Source: CAVPHV01 sp963704825
GTDB lineage: Bacteria; Actinomycetota; Acidimicrobiia; Spongiisociales; UBA5794
Assembly (NCBI GenBank): GCA_963704825.1
Contig: CAVPHV010000017.1
Coordinates: 434,001 to 498,000 of the forward strand
DNA length: 64,000 nt
Reading direction: 5' to 3'
Position 1 is the stretch's first letter. Each line of letters begins with the position of its first letter. The position numbers and the translations under genes were made by a program. Shown here in pieces: positions 6,844 to 21,845 of this stretch. Under the pieces are notes generated by a model, which saw only the letters and a list, made by a program, of their open reading frames with translations, made no database searches and was not told the origin of the DNA.

Positions 6844-8082
6844 ATGCCACGACCAGAGAAGGTCCAGGCAGTCGCCACCATCAAAGAGCGCATCGAGAAT
6901 GCGCAGGCGGTATTCCTCGCCGAGTATGCCGGACTGTCGGTGAAACAGCAGCAGCAGCTGCGGCGCAGCCTTCGCGAAGAAGGCGCTGAGTTCAAGGTCG
7001 TCAAGATGACCCTGGCGCGCCGAGCCGTTGCCGAGCTCGACATCGACGCCCTGGACGAGCTGTTGCTCGGTCCGACCGGGCTCACGTTCGCGGACGGCGA
7101 TCCCGTCTCCGCTGCCAAGGCCCTCAAGGACTTCGCCAAGGACCACGAGGTCGTGGCGATCAAGGGTGGTTTGCTCGGATCCGAATTCCTGACCCCGGAG
7201 CGCATCAGCGAGCTCGCCGAAATCGAGCCCCGCGATGTTCTGCTGGCCAAGGTCGCCGGCCTGTTCAAGGCCCCGATGGCGAACATGGCCGGGCTGCTCG
7301 CCGCGATGCCGCGCAACATGGCATCGATGATGCAGCAGCTTCTGGAGAGGAAGGAGTCGGAAGCTCCCGCGGCTGACGTCGTCGAGGAGCTCGAGGCAGT
7401 TGCCGTTGAGGCTGAGGAAGCCGTTGCGGAGGCCGTGGTCGAAGAGGCCGTGGTCGAAGAAGCGGTGGCTGAAGAGGCCGTAGCCGAAGCGATCGAGGCT
7501 GAGGAAGCTGTTGTTGAGGCCGTGGTCGAAGAAGCTGTGGCTGAGGCAGTTGCTGAAGAGGCCGTCGCCGAAGCGATCGAGGCTGAAGAGGCTGTTGTTG
7601 AGGCCGTTGCGGCCGGGGACGACGAGGCCGCTGTTGAGGAAGCCGTGGTCGAGGCCCTTGTGGCTGACGCGGTAGCTGAAGAGGCTGTTGTCGAGGCGGT
7701 TGAGGCTGAGGAAGCTGTTGTTGAGGCCGTGGTCGAAGAAGCTGTGGCTGAGGCAGTTGCTGAAGAGGCCGTCGCCGAAGCGATCGAGGCTGAAGAGGCT
7801 GTTGTTGAGGCTGTGGTTGAAGACGCCGTTGCCGAGGCGGTTGCTGAAGAGGCCGTCGCCGAAGCGATCGAGGCCGAAGAAGCCGCAGTCGAAGCAGTCG
7901 AAGCAGTCGAAGCAGTCGAAGTCGAAGCCGCGGTTGAAGCGGCGGTCGAAGCTGAAGCCGACGTCGAGGCGTCCGATGACAAGCCTGCCGATGATGATGA
8001 CGACGACACAGATCAAGCGGATGGTGCCGAAACACCATCCGATGACGATGCGCAAGCATCGGATGAGGCCGAGGAGGAATAG
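6844..8082 (+). CDS. rplJ: 50S ribosomal protein uL10 with a 240-residue acidic repeat tail
   Basis: L10 anchors the L12 stalk dimers. Residues 1 to about 172 are a normal L10, including the helical L12-binding end (NMASMMQQLLERKES). The protein then continues to 412 residues, more than twice the usual 170-180. The extra part is built almost only of Glu, Ala and Val, with units like EEAVVEAV and EEAVAEAIEA, ending in an Asp-rich stretch (SDDKPADDDDDDT). It is in frame with no stop and followed 3 bp later by rplL, so it is a real part of the gene. A 110-bp exact repeat lies within it. The tail should be highly negative and probably helical or disordered. Confidence 0.96.
   Translation: MPRPEKVQAVATIKERIENAQAVFLAEYAGLSVKQQQQLRRSLREEGAEFKVVKMTLARRAVAELDIDALDELLLGPTGLTFADGDPVSAAKALKDFAKDHEVVAIKGGLLGSEFLTPERISELAEIEPRDVLLAKVAGLFKAPMANMAGLLAAMPRNMASMMQQLLERKESEAPAADVVEELEAVAVEAEEAVAEAVVEEAVVEEAVAEEAVAEAIEAEEAVVEAVVEEAVAEAVAEEAVAEAIEAEEAVVEAVAAGDDEAAVEEAVVEALVADAVAEEAVVEAVEAEEAVVEAVVEEAVAEAVAEEAVAEAIEAEEAVVEAVVEDAVAEAVAEEAVAEAIEAEEAAVEAVEAVEAVEVEAAVEAAVEAEADVEASDDKPADDDDDDTDQADGAETPSDDDAQASDEAEEE
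7495..7604 (+). repeat. 110-bp direct repeat in rplJ tail, copy 1
   Basis: This segment is repeated exactly at 7702-7811, a period of 207 bp (69 codons). It encodes Ala/Glu/Val units of the L10 tail and shows that the tail grew by in-frame duplication. Confidence 0.9.
7702..7811 (+). repeat. 110-bp direct repeat in rplJ tail, copy 2
   Basis: Exact copy of 7495-7604. Flanking bases differ on both sides (c/t before, c/t after), which sets the repeat limits. The repeat makes the tail length liable to change by recombination or slippage. Confidence 0.9.
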
Positions 8083-8085
8083 CAA

Positions 8086-8478
8086 ATGGCCAAGACCAAG
8101 ATGACAACCGAAGATCTCCTTGGCGTTTTTGAGGAGATGTCGGTGTTGGAACTCTCGGAGTTCCTGAAAGCATTTGAAGAGAAGTTCGATGTGACCGCGG
8201 CCGCCCCGATGGCCGTAGCTGCAGTTGCGGCTGCCGGTGGCGACGGCGCGGCCGTCGAGGAGGAAAAGGACGAGTTCGACGTCGTCATCACCGCAGTCGG
8301 CGACAAGAAGATCCAGGTGATCAAAGAGGTCCGTGGCCTCACCAGCCTCGGTCTCAAGGAAGCCAAGGACGTCGTCGACAACGCTCCGGGCCCCGTGCTC
8401 GAGGGTGTCGACCAGGAGACTGCCGACAAGGCCAAGGCGGCCCTCGAGAGCGCCGGTGCCACGGTGGAACTCAAATAG
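8086..8478 (+). CDS. rplL: 50S ribosomal protein bL12 (L7/L12)
   Basis: L12 dimers on L10 recruit translation GTPases. The 130-residue protein has the N-terminal dimerisation domain (LLGVFEEMSVLELSEFLKAFEEKF), an Ala/Gly hinge, and the C-terminal domain (EFDVVITAVGDKKIQVIKEV to the end), with the conserved GLKEAKDVVD helix. It starts 3 bp after rplJ, with GAGGAGGAAT inside the rplJ end as ribosome-binding site. A terminator-like hairpin follows. Confidence 0.98.
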   Translation: MAKTKMTTEDLLGVFEEMSVLELSEFLKAFEEKFDVTAAAPMAVAAVAAAGGDGAAVEEEKDEFDVVITAVGDKKIQVIKEVRGLTSLGLKEAKDVVDNAPGPVLEGVDQETADKAKAALESAGATVELK

Positions 8479-8502
8479 CCGCGTCCGGTACGAGCGTCGA
8501 GG

Positions 8503-8529
8503 AAGGGGCCCCGGCACCGGGGCCCCTTT
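8503..8529 (+). terminator. terminator after rplL
   Basis: A 12-bp palindromic stem (AAGGGGCCCCGG/CCGGGGCCCCTT) with a 2-nt loop CA is followed by TCTC. It lies 24 bp after the rplL stop and may be partial, as rpoB follows. Confidence 0.75.
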
Positions 8530-8553
8530 CTCACGATCTCGACGTTTGCATCC

Positions 8554-8583
8554 TTGACGGTATGTCGTCACCTGTTGTAAGGT
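8554..8583 (+). promoter_or_regulatory. candidate rpoBC promoter
   Basis: TTGACG (8554-8559) and TAAGGT (8578-8583) are 18 bp apart. A second -10-like TATCCT lies at 8646-8651 without a clear -35. The rest of the 272-bp rplL-rpoB spacer shows no gene. Confidence 0.5.
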
Positions 8584-8750
8584 CGCGCCATCAGTTGAAG
8601 ACGTTCTTGCGACTCTCGCCTGGCAGAGCCGGGGTAGCTGCGTGCTATCCTGGTCTTTCTGACGTCTAGACTCCCCGTTTCCGCCGCCTCGAATCCACCC
8701 GACCCACCTGTCCCTGATTGACCGACGCCCGAAAAGCTCTGTAGAGGAGG

Positions 8751-12113
<3,363 letters not shown>

Positions 12114-12229
12114 CGGGAATACCAACAGGTTCAATTGATAGAAGACGGAAAAGAACAAGACACGCTCAGAGTTTTGGGGGTGGGCAGGTGCCCAAACCCG
12201 GATGAGCAACTCAGTCTGGAGCGAGACAC

Positions 12230-16150
<3,921 letters not shown>

Positions 16151-16172
16151 GAGCAAGGTACAACCAAACGTA

Positions 16173-16206
16173 GATGAAGGGCGGCCCATCGGGGTCGCCC
16201 TTCATC
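16173..16206 (+). terminator. hairpin after rpoC
   Basis: An 11-bp stem (GATGAAGGGCG/CGCCCTTCATC) with a 12-nt loop lies 22 bp after the rpoC stop. No T-run follows, so it may act as an intrinsic terminator only weakly. Confidence 0.6.
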
Positions 16207-16439
16207 GTGCCGGGAGGCAGTTGAACAATCGCCGTCGTGGGTCCTGCCGGCGCCATGTCTTGCCCGCGCCGCGTTCGCTCACCCGAATGGGCGCCCGTTC
16301 GGCAGGCTCGCGGCGGGCGTCGAACCGAACTGTTCGACAGACGACTGGAGGTCTAGCTCGGCCGTGCGTCGCCATCACAGGTCTTCAGATGCGTGCCGGT
16401 ATGTCCGACAATGAAACAAGACAGCGTTCAGGAGCCACG

Positions 16440-16577
16440 ATGCGGATGTTTGCCTTTTGTGCACGTTGCGGGAGAGCCCTCTCTCAGGCCAACGGCTTCT
16501 GCCCGCCCTGCCGTCGCCTCGTGGTACTGGAGCGGCCCCGGCCTCAGACCCGCCGGCTTCAACAGCGCAACAAGTAG
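16440..16577 (+). CDS. zinc-ribbon microprotein A (45 residues), unknown function
   Basis: The small frame encodes MRMFAFCARCGRALSQANGF and then CPPCRRLVVLERP and a basic tail. Two CxxC pairs (Cys7/Cys10 and Cys21/Cys24) suggest one zinc-ribbon knuckle. AGGAG lies 7 bp before ATG. An earlier in-frame ATG would add about 14 residues. A paralogue with the same layout lies at 17231, on the other side of the nitroreductase gene, which supports both as real. The Arg/Lys-rich end could bind RNA or DNA, but the function is not known. The 175 bp up to the next gene show nothing clear. Confidence 0.65.
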   Translation: MRMFAFCARCGRALSQANGFCPPCRRLVVLERPRPQTRRLQQRNK

Positions 16578-16752
16578 TCCTGGGGACCCCGATGGAAATG
16601 CCGGGTACGCTCGCGTCCCCGTGTGAGTTGGTCTTCCGACTCCCCGACGGCGACGCCGCCGCAGCGGGTCCGTTTGACCTCCGGATGTCGAGGAGTTCAG
16701 CTTCGCCCGGGTCGTGTTCAGTCACCGGGGCGGGTGCGAGGTACTGACGACA

Positions 16753-17175
16753 TCACCCCGGCGCCGTCAGGCGCACCACCGGGATCACTCGATCGGTTCT
16801 CGACTGGTAGTCGGCGTAGCCCTCGTAGGCGGCGACGGCTCGGCCCCACCAGATCGAGCGCTCCGGCTCGGTCAGTGAGGTGGCGACTGCGTCGTAGCGT
16901 CTGCCCGGCAATTCGACCGTGACGCGGGGCTCTCGGATCAGGTTGGCGTACCACTCTGGGTTCCGTGGCCGTCCGCCCCACGAGGCGATGATGATGAGGT
17001 CTGGGCCATCTTGGAGATAGAGCAGCGGCACCGTATGCGGTTCACCGCTGCGCCGGCCCGTCGTGGTCAGGAGCAGCATGTCGTTGTTCACCAGACGTTT
17101 GCCCACCCGGCCGGAAGTGCTCCGGAACAGCAGTCGGTGCAGGGTGGAGAGTCGCCGCGCGGTGCCGTCTTGCAT
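16753..17175 (-). CDS. deazaflavin (F420)-dependent nitroreductase family protein
   Basis: The 140-residue protein fits the Ddn-like split-barrel family of actinobacteria. LLLTTTGRRSGEPHTVPLLY is the typical cofactor-binding stretch, followed by DLIIIASWGGRPRNPEWYAN and the C-terminal YQSRTDRVIPVVRL. Such enzymes use F420H2 to reduce quinones or nitro compounds; the substrate here is unknown. ATG 17175 gives the family's usual length; ATG 17232 would give 159 residues and would overlap the start codon of the divergent microprotein B. No clear Shine-Dalgarno is seen. It is the only minus-strand gene in this part. Confidence 0.85.
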   Translation of the reverse strand: MQDGTARRLSTLHRLLFRSTSGRVGKRLVNNDMLLLTTTGRRSGEPHTVPLLYLQDGPDLIIIASWGGRPRNPEWYANLIREPRVTVELPGRRYDAVATSLTEPERSIWWGRAVAAYEGYADYQSRTDRVIPVVRLTAPG

Positions 17176-17230
17176 GCGAAGGACGGTAGCGAACGGCGAA
17201 ATTGTCCCGGACGGCCAATAGGATGTGGTC

Positions 17231-17365
17231 ATGCGGATGTACGTCATGTGTGCTGCTTGTGGGCGAGCCATCACGGCCACCGGTCGGTTGTGTTCGACCT
17301 GTCGGCGCGTCGAAATCGCCAAGAGACGCATCCGGCAGTCGCGGTCGCTCGGCGAGCGTCGCTGA
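17231..17365 (+). CDS. zinc-ribbon microprotein B (44 residues), unknown function
   Basis: The frame encodes MRMYVMCAACGRAITATGRL, then CSTCRRVEIAKRR and a basic tail. It aligns with microprotein A over the pattern MRM-aromatic-xx-C-A-x-C-G-R-A and CxxCRR, so the two are paralogues. The cysteine pairs are Cys7/Cys10 and Cys21/Cys24. The stop codon lies 5 bp before the GTG of a site-2 protease, so the two are probably one operon. AGGA about 9 bp upstream is a weak ribosome-binding site. Confidence 0.6.
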   Translation: MRMYVMCAACGRAITATGRLCSTCRRVEIAKRRIRQSRSLGERR

Positions 17366-17370
17366 CCACC

Positions 17371-18147
17371 GTGCTTCGCTTCAAACTCGGCCCGGTTCCG
17401 GTCAGCATCCATTTCAGCTTCCTCGTGGTGCTGTTCCTTGCGCCTCGTTCGTTCGCCGGCGCCGAGATTGCGGTGTGGACTGTGATGGTCGGCCTCGCCG
17501 TGTTGGTCCACGAAGCGGGTCACGCCTTCATCGTGCGCGCCTTTGGGGCGCACCGCGTGTCCATCACCCTGTTTGCCCTCGGCGGTGTCACTGCCTGGCC
17601 GGTCGGCACCGGTCTGAGTGCTGGGCGGCGGTTCCTCGTTGCCGCGGCCGGGTCGGCCGTCGGGATTGCGCTCGGGGCCCCGGTGTACTGGGCTTGGAGC
17701 CAGGGAGCCTTCGACGACTCGCGCTGGCTCGAAGTCGCGGCATACAGTTTTGCCTTCCCCTCATTTGTCTGGGGTGTGCTCAATTGGGTACCGATTCGCC
17801 CGCTCGATGGCGGTCAGATGCTCACGAGTGCCCTCGAGATCCCCTTCCCCAAGCGCGGCGAGTCCATCGCCATGGTGCTTTCCTTCGCGTTCGGCGTCGC
17901 CGCTGTGCTCGTACTCCTCAGGTACGACCAGGTCTTTGCGGCCGTGTTCATCGGCATCATCGTGTTGGCCGGCATGCGATCTGAGCCCCGCCCCAGGCAG
18001 CAACCACCGCAACCTCCGCCCCCGCAGCCAGAACCTGCCCCGCGTCAACCGCATGAGCGGCCCGAGTGGGGGCGGCCGGCTTCGCCTGCTCCTCCGCGAT
18101 CGGCCGACACGCCGCGAGACCCCGATCCGCCCGCTTTCCCCATATAG
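17371..18147 (+). CDS. site-2 protease-like zinc metalloprotease (M50), proline-rich tail
   Basis: The 258-residue membrane protein has HEAGH (residues 47-51) as the zinc site in the second hydrophobic segment and the partner motif NWVPIRPLDGGQ near residue 145, which supplies the third ligand Asp. Five or six hydrophobic segments are seen, then a cytoplasmic Pro/Arg-rich tail of about 55 residues. There are no PDZ or CBS domains, so this is the minimal M50B type. Such proteases cut membrane-bound regulators; the sigma/anti-sigma pair at 2943-3856 is a conceivable but distant client. GTG 17371 is inferred from the start of homology. A second M50 protease lies at 60383. Confidence 0.85.
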   Translation: MLRFKLGPVPVSIHFSFLVVLFLAPRSFAGAEIAVWTVMVGLAVLVHEAGHAFIVRAFGAHRVSITLFALGGVTAWPVGTGLSAGRRFLVAAAGSAVGIALGAPVYWAWSQGAFDDSRWLEVAAYSFAFPSFVWGVLNWVPIRPLDGGQMLTSALEIPFPKRGESIAMVLSFAFGVAAVLVLLRYDQVFAAVFIGIIVLAGMRSEPRPRQQPPQPPPPQPEPAPRQPHERPEWGRPASPAPPRSADTPRDPDPPAFPI

Positions 18148-18155
18148 TGTCGACC

Positions 18156-18599
18156 ATGGAGTGGTATCCGGGGGTTGTCGTTGTCGGACACGGAGTCGCC
18201 TCAGGGCGCAACAAGCACGACCAGTTCCCCGGCGGTGCTTTGGCATTGCAGGCGCCACACTTCGCCGCGGGAGGCTTGGACATCTCGCCGTACTACTTCG
18301 GGACGATCAACGTCGACCTCGCCCCGCGTCGGGTCGAGTTGGTACATCCCCATCTGACGCTTCCGCTGGTCACCTGGCTCGAGGGCTACCCCGCCGAGAC
18401 CTTCTCGTTCGTTCATGCCGCCATCCGGCATGAAGGTTCCGAGTATCCCGCCATGGTGTTCTACGCCCACCCGGAGACCAAGCCCGAGCACCAGCAGCCG
18501 CCAGGCGTGGTCGAGTTGATGGCAGGGTTCATCCCCGGCATCGTCCCCGGCCTCCATCTCGAGGTCGGGCTCGAGCCGGCGGAGATGCGGGCGGTCTGA
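18156..18599 (+). CDS. conserved-looking protein of unknown function
   Basis: The 147-residue protein begins MEWYPGVVVVGHGVASGRNK and contains YYFGTINVDL. I do not recognise a family with certainty. The glycine-rich beta start followed by GTINV weakly recalls the cradle-loop barrel of CTP-dependent riboflavin kinases (GTLNV), so a nucleotide-binding barrel is possible. No signal peptide or membrane segment is present. It starts 8 bp after the protease gene. TATAGT at 18143-18148 overlaps the protease stop codon and lies just where a leaderless transcript could begin, so it may have its own promoter. Confidence 0.75.
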   Translation: MEWYPGVVVVGHGVASGRNKHDQFPGGALALQAPHFAAGGLDISPYYFGTINVDLAPRRVELVHPHLTLPLVTWLEGYPAETFSFVHAAIRHEGSEYPAMVFYAHPETKPEHQQPPGVVELMAGFIPGIVPGLHLEVGLEPAEMRAV

Positions 18600-18673
18600 G
18601 CGCTTGAGGCGTGAGCGGCGCTAAGGTGCGGTGGTGTTGCTCATGGCGAGGCAAGACGCCGTAGCCGTGCGCT

Positions 18674-18702
18674 TTGCACTTGTTTCCAAGTGCGCATATA
18701 AT
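18674..18702 (+). promoter_or_regulatory. str operon promoter (rpsL-rpsG-fusA-tuf)
   Basis: TTGCAC (18674-18679), 17 bp and a perfect TATAAT (18697-18702) form the best sigma-A-type promoter in the window. Transcription should begin near 18709. Confidence 0.88.
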
Positions 18703-18783
18703 CCCGCTCCGGTATTCCCGTTTGTGCACCCGGTTACCCCGAGGCGTCTTACGACGCTGTAGTAACGGAGAGGCACCATAGGG

Positions 18784-18816
18784 GTCGGCTTCGCCACTCG
18801 ATGTGGCGGCGCCGAC
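18784..18816 (+). other. hairpin in the rpsL leader
   Basis: GTCGGC/GCCGAC and CGCCAC/GTGGCG stack into a 12-bp stem with a 2x2 internal loop and 5-nt loop, followed by TTT. A second stem (CCCG/CGGG pairs around TTTTG) follows near 18832-18856. The leader is about 175 nt, long enough for attenuation or autoregulation by a str-operon protein. Confidence 0.5.
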
Positions 18817-18883
18817 TTTCGCTTGTAAGAACCCGTCCCGTTTTGCGGGATCGGGGTGCGCCGAAGAGAAGAGAGATGGCACT

Positions 18884-19255
18884 GTGCCGACCGTGCAGCA
18901 ACTGATCCGTCAGGGTCGGAAGCCGAAGCCGAAGAAGACGAAGACGTTGGGTCTTGCGGGCTCGCCGCAGCGGCGCGGCGTGTGCACTCGCGTGTACACG
19001 ATCACTCCCAAGAAGCCCAATTCGGCACTTCGGAAGGTTGCACGTGTCCGTCTCACCTCTCAGATGGAGGTCACGGCCTACATCCCCGGCGAGGGTCACA
19101 ACCTCCAAGAGCACTCCATCGTGCTCATTCGCGGCGGCCGGGTGAAGGATCTGCCCGGCGTTCGCTACAAGGTCATTCGCGGAGCCCTCGACGCCGCAGG
19201 CGTAGATGGCCGCAAGCAGTCCCGTTCCCGCTACGGCACCAAGAAGGATTCCTGA
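18884..19255 (+). CDS. rpsL: 30S ribosomal protein uS12
   Basis: S12 lines the decoding centre. The 123-residue protein begins MPTVQQLIRQGRKPKPKKTK and keeps the lysines in KKPNSALRK and GGRVKDLPGV whose mutation gives streptomycin resistance, so it is the sensitive type. GTG 18884 is chosen by the family N-terminus; an in-frame ATG upstream at 18803 lies in the leader hairpin. It is the first gene of the str operon, with its stop overlapping the rpsG start (TGATG). Confidence 0.98.
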   Translation: MPTVQQLIRQGRKPKPKKTKTLGLAGSPQRRGVCTRVYTITPKKPNSALRKVARVRLTSQMEVTAYIPGEGHNLQEHSIVLIRGGRVKDLPGVRYKVIRGALDAAGVDGRKQSRSRYGTKKDS

Positions 19256-19722
19256 TGCGTAGGGCACCCGCCGAAGTTCGCAAGATCGAGCCGGATCCGG
19301 TCTACAAGAGCGTTGTCGTCAGCCAGGTCATCAACAAGGTGTTGTGGCGTGGCAAGAAGGGCGCCGCTCGCCGCATCGTCTACGGCTCGCTCGACATCGT
19401 CGAGCAGCGCACCGGGGGCGACCCCATCCAGACGCTGAAGAAGGCCATGGACAACATCAGGCCGACGCTCGAGGTGCGGTCCCGCCGGGTCGGTGGCTCG
19501 TCGTACCAGGTGCCGGTGGAGGTTCGTCCTCGCCGCGCCCAGACTTTGGCCGTTCGCTGGTTGGTCGAGTTCGCTCGCAAGCGTAAAGAGCCCACCATGG
19601 CGATGCGCCTCGCGAACGAGATCCTCGACGCCGCAAACCGCACCGGTTCAGCCGTCAAGCGACGCGAAGACGTTCACAAGATGGCGGAGTCCAACAAGGC
19701 TTTCGCCCACTACCGCTGGTAA
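19255..19722 (+). CDS. rpsG: 30S ribosomal protein uS7
   Basis: S7 starts assembly of the 30S head and contacts E-site tRNA. The 155-residue protein begins MRRAPAEVRKIEPDPVYKS and contains the tRNA-facing segment VPVEVRPRRAQTLAVRWLV. ATG overlaps the rpsL stop codon. It is followed 19 bp later by fusA. Confidence 0.98.
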   Translation: MRRAPAEVRKIEPDPVYKSVVVSQVINKVLWRGKKGAARRIVYGSLDIVEQRTGGDPIQTLKKAMDNIRPTLEVRSRRVGGSSYQVPVEVRPRRAQTLAVRWLVEFARKRKEPTMAMRLANEILDAANRTGSAVKRREDVHKMAESNKAFAHYRW

Positions 19723-19741
19723 GCAGACAGAGACGACACTC

Positions 19742-21826
19742 ATGGCACGCAGCATCAAGCTCGAGATGGTTCGCAATATCGGGATCATGGCCCACATCGA
19801 CGCGGGCAAGACCACGACGACCGAGCGAATCCTCTACTACACGGGACGCACCTACAAGATGGGTGAGGTCCATGAAGGCGCGGCCGTGATGGACTGGATG
19901 GAGCAGGAGCAGGAGCGGGGGATCACGATCACCTCTGCGGCCACCACCTGTGCGTGGAACGGCCACACCATCAACATCATCGACACGCCGGGTCACGTCG
20001 ACTTCACCGTCGAGGTGGAGCGTTCACTCCGCGTCCTCGATGGTGCCGTCGCTGTGTTCGACGCCGTTTCCGGCGTTGAACCGCAGTCCGAGACGGTATG
20101 GCGCCAGGCTGACAAGTACGGCGTGCCTCGAGTTTGCTTCATCAACAAGATGGACAGGGTCGGGGCCGATTTCTATGCCTCCATGCAATCCATCGTCGAC
20201 CGTTTGGGCGGCAACCCGGTTGCGATCCAGATCCCCATCGGCGCCGAATCCGAGTTTCGCGGGGTCATTGACCTCGTTGACATGCGGGCCATCGTCTGGC
20301 ACGACGAGGAGGGCAAGGAGCGCGAGGTCGTCGACATTCCCACCGAATTCAAGGCGCAGGCCGAAGAGTGGCATGCCAAGATGCTCGACATCGTTGCCGC
20401 CGAGGACGAGGATCTGCTCGAGAGGTATCTCGAAGACCACGACCTCGAGCCCGAGCAGATCCGCAAGGTGATCCGCAAGGGCACCATCAACCGCGACTTC
20501 GTCCCCGTGTTGTGCGGTTCGGCCTTCAAGAACAAGGGTGTCCAGCCGCTGCTCGACGCCGTCGTCTGGTACCTGCCCAGCCCACTCGAGCTGCCCCCGG
20601 TCGCCGGCTTCAAGCCCGGCAACGAGAGCGTGATCCTGGAGCGCCCCCCCTCAGACGACGCCCCATTCAGCGCACTTGCTTTCAAGATCATGAGCGACCC
20701 GTACGTTGGCAAGTTGACCTACTTCCGGGTCTACAGCGGCCACCTCAACAAGGGCGACGCCGTCACCAATACCACCGACTCCAAGAAGGAGCGGTTTGGG
20801 CGGCTGTTGCGGATGCATGCCTCCAAGCAGGAGGACATCGACGAGATCTTCACCGGTGACATCGTTGCTGCGGTCGGCCTCAAGCACACCAGGACCGGTG
20901 ACACCCTTTCGGCAATCGGCGACCCGATTCAGCTCGAGTCGATGACCTTCCCCGACCCGGTGATCGCGGTGGCGATCGAGCCCAAGACCAAGACCGATCA
21001 GGACAAACTCGGAACGGCCTTGGCTCGCCTCGCCGAGGAAGACCCCACCTTCCGGGTGCGGTCCGACGAGGACACCGGCCAAACGATCATCTCCGGGATG
21101 GGCGAACTCCACCTCGAGGTGATCGTGTCGCGACTGTTGCGTGAGTTCAAGGTGGACGCCAACGTTGGCCGGCCGCAGGTGGCGTACCGCGAGACCGTGA
21201 AGCGCCCTGTGACGAAGATCGACGGCAAGCTGAGGCGCCAAACCGGCGGCTCCGGCATGTTTGGCCATGTCGTCATCGACCTCGAACCGCTTGCCCCCGG
21301 CAGCGGGTTCGAGTTCGTGGACAAGGTCAAGGGCGGTAACGTTCCGCGTGAGTACATCCCCGCCGTTGAGAAGGGCATCCGCGATGCCCTTGATGGCGGG
21401 ATCCTGGCGGGATATCCGCTCGTCGACCTCCGGGCGACTCTCACAGACGGGTCGTCCCATGCGGTCGACTCCAACGAGATGGCCTTCAGGATTGCCGGGT
21501 CGATGGCGCTGCAGGCAGCAGCCAAGTCGGCCGGGATCAAGCTGCTCGAACCGATGATGGAGATCGAGGTCGTCACCCCCGAGGAGTACATGGGTGACGT
21601 CATCGGTGACATCTCGTCACGGCGCGGCAAGGTCGAGGCAATGGATGCCCGCGGCAATGGTCGCGTCATCACCGCATTGGCTCCGCTGGCCGAGATGTTC
21701 GGCTACGCCACGGATCTGCGGTCACGTACCCAGGGCCGGGCGAACTACACCATGCAATTCCATTCGTACCAGGAAGTGCCTGCTGCGGTCGCGCAAGAGA
21801 TCGTGGCCAAGGTTCGAGGCGAGTAA
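19742..21826 (+). CDS. fusA: elongation factor G
   Basis: EF-G drives translocation and ribosome recycling by GTP hydrolysis. The 694-residue protein has P-loop AHIDAGKTTTTE, DTPGHVDF, INKMDR, and domains II-V through PEEYMGDVIGDISSRRG at the C-terminal end. ATG 19742 gives the usual MARSIKLEMVRNIGIMAHID start; earlier in-frame ATGs lie within rpsG. Codons prefer C at third positions, in clear contrast to the tuf gene 19 bp downstream. Confidence 0.99.
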   Translation: MARSIKLEMVRNIGIMAHIDAGKTTTTERILYYTGRTYKMGEVHEGAAVMDWMEQEQERGITITSAATTCAWNGHTINIIDTPGHVDFTVEVERSLRVLDGAVAVFDAVSGVEPQSETVWRQADKYGVPRVCFINKMDRVGADFYASMQSIVDRLGGNPVAIQIPIGAESEFRGVIDLVDMRAIVWHDEEGKEREVVDIPTEFKAQAEEWHAKMLDIVAAEDEDLLERYLEDHDLEPEQIRKVIRKGTINRDFVPVLCGSAFKNKGVQPLLDAVVWYLPSPLELPPVAGFKPGNESVILERPPSDDAPFSALAFKIMSDPYVGKLTYFRVYSGHLNKGDAVTNTTDSKKERFGRLLRMHASKQEDIDEIFTGDIVAAVGLKHTRTGDTLSAIGDPIQLESMTFPDPVIAVAIEPKTKTDQDKLGTALARLAEEDPTFRVRSDEDTGQTIISGMGELHLEVIVSRLLREFKVDANVGRPQVAYRETVKRPVTKIDGKLRRQTGGSGMFGHVVIDLEPLAPGSGFEFVDKVKGGNVPREYIPAVEKGIRDALDGGILAGYPLVDLRATLTDGSSHAVDSNEMAFRIAGSMALQAAAKSAGIKLLEPMMEIEVVTPEEYMGDVIGDISSRRGKVEAMDARGNGRVITALAPLAEMFGYATDLRSRTQGRANYTMQFHSYQEVPAAVAQEIVAKVRGE

Positions 21827-21845
21827 CCCAAGGAGATAGAGACAG

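Noticed and set aside
16393..16922. Several overlapping frames between rpoC and the nitroreductase other than microprotein A
   Set aside because: They are Pro/Arg/Ser-rich out-of-phase frames typical of high-GC noncoding sequence, without conserved motifs.
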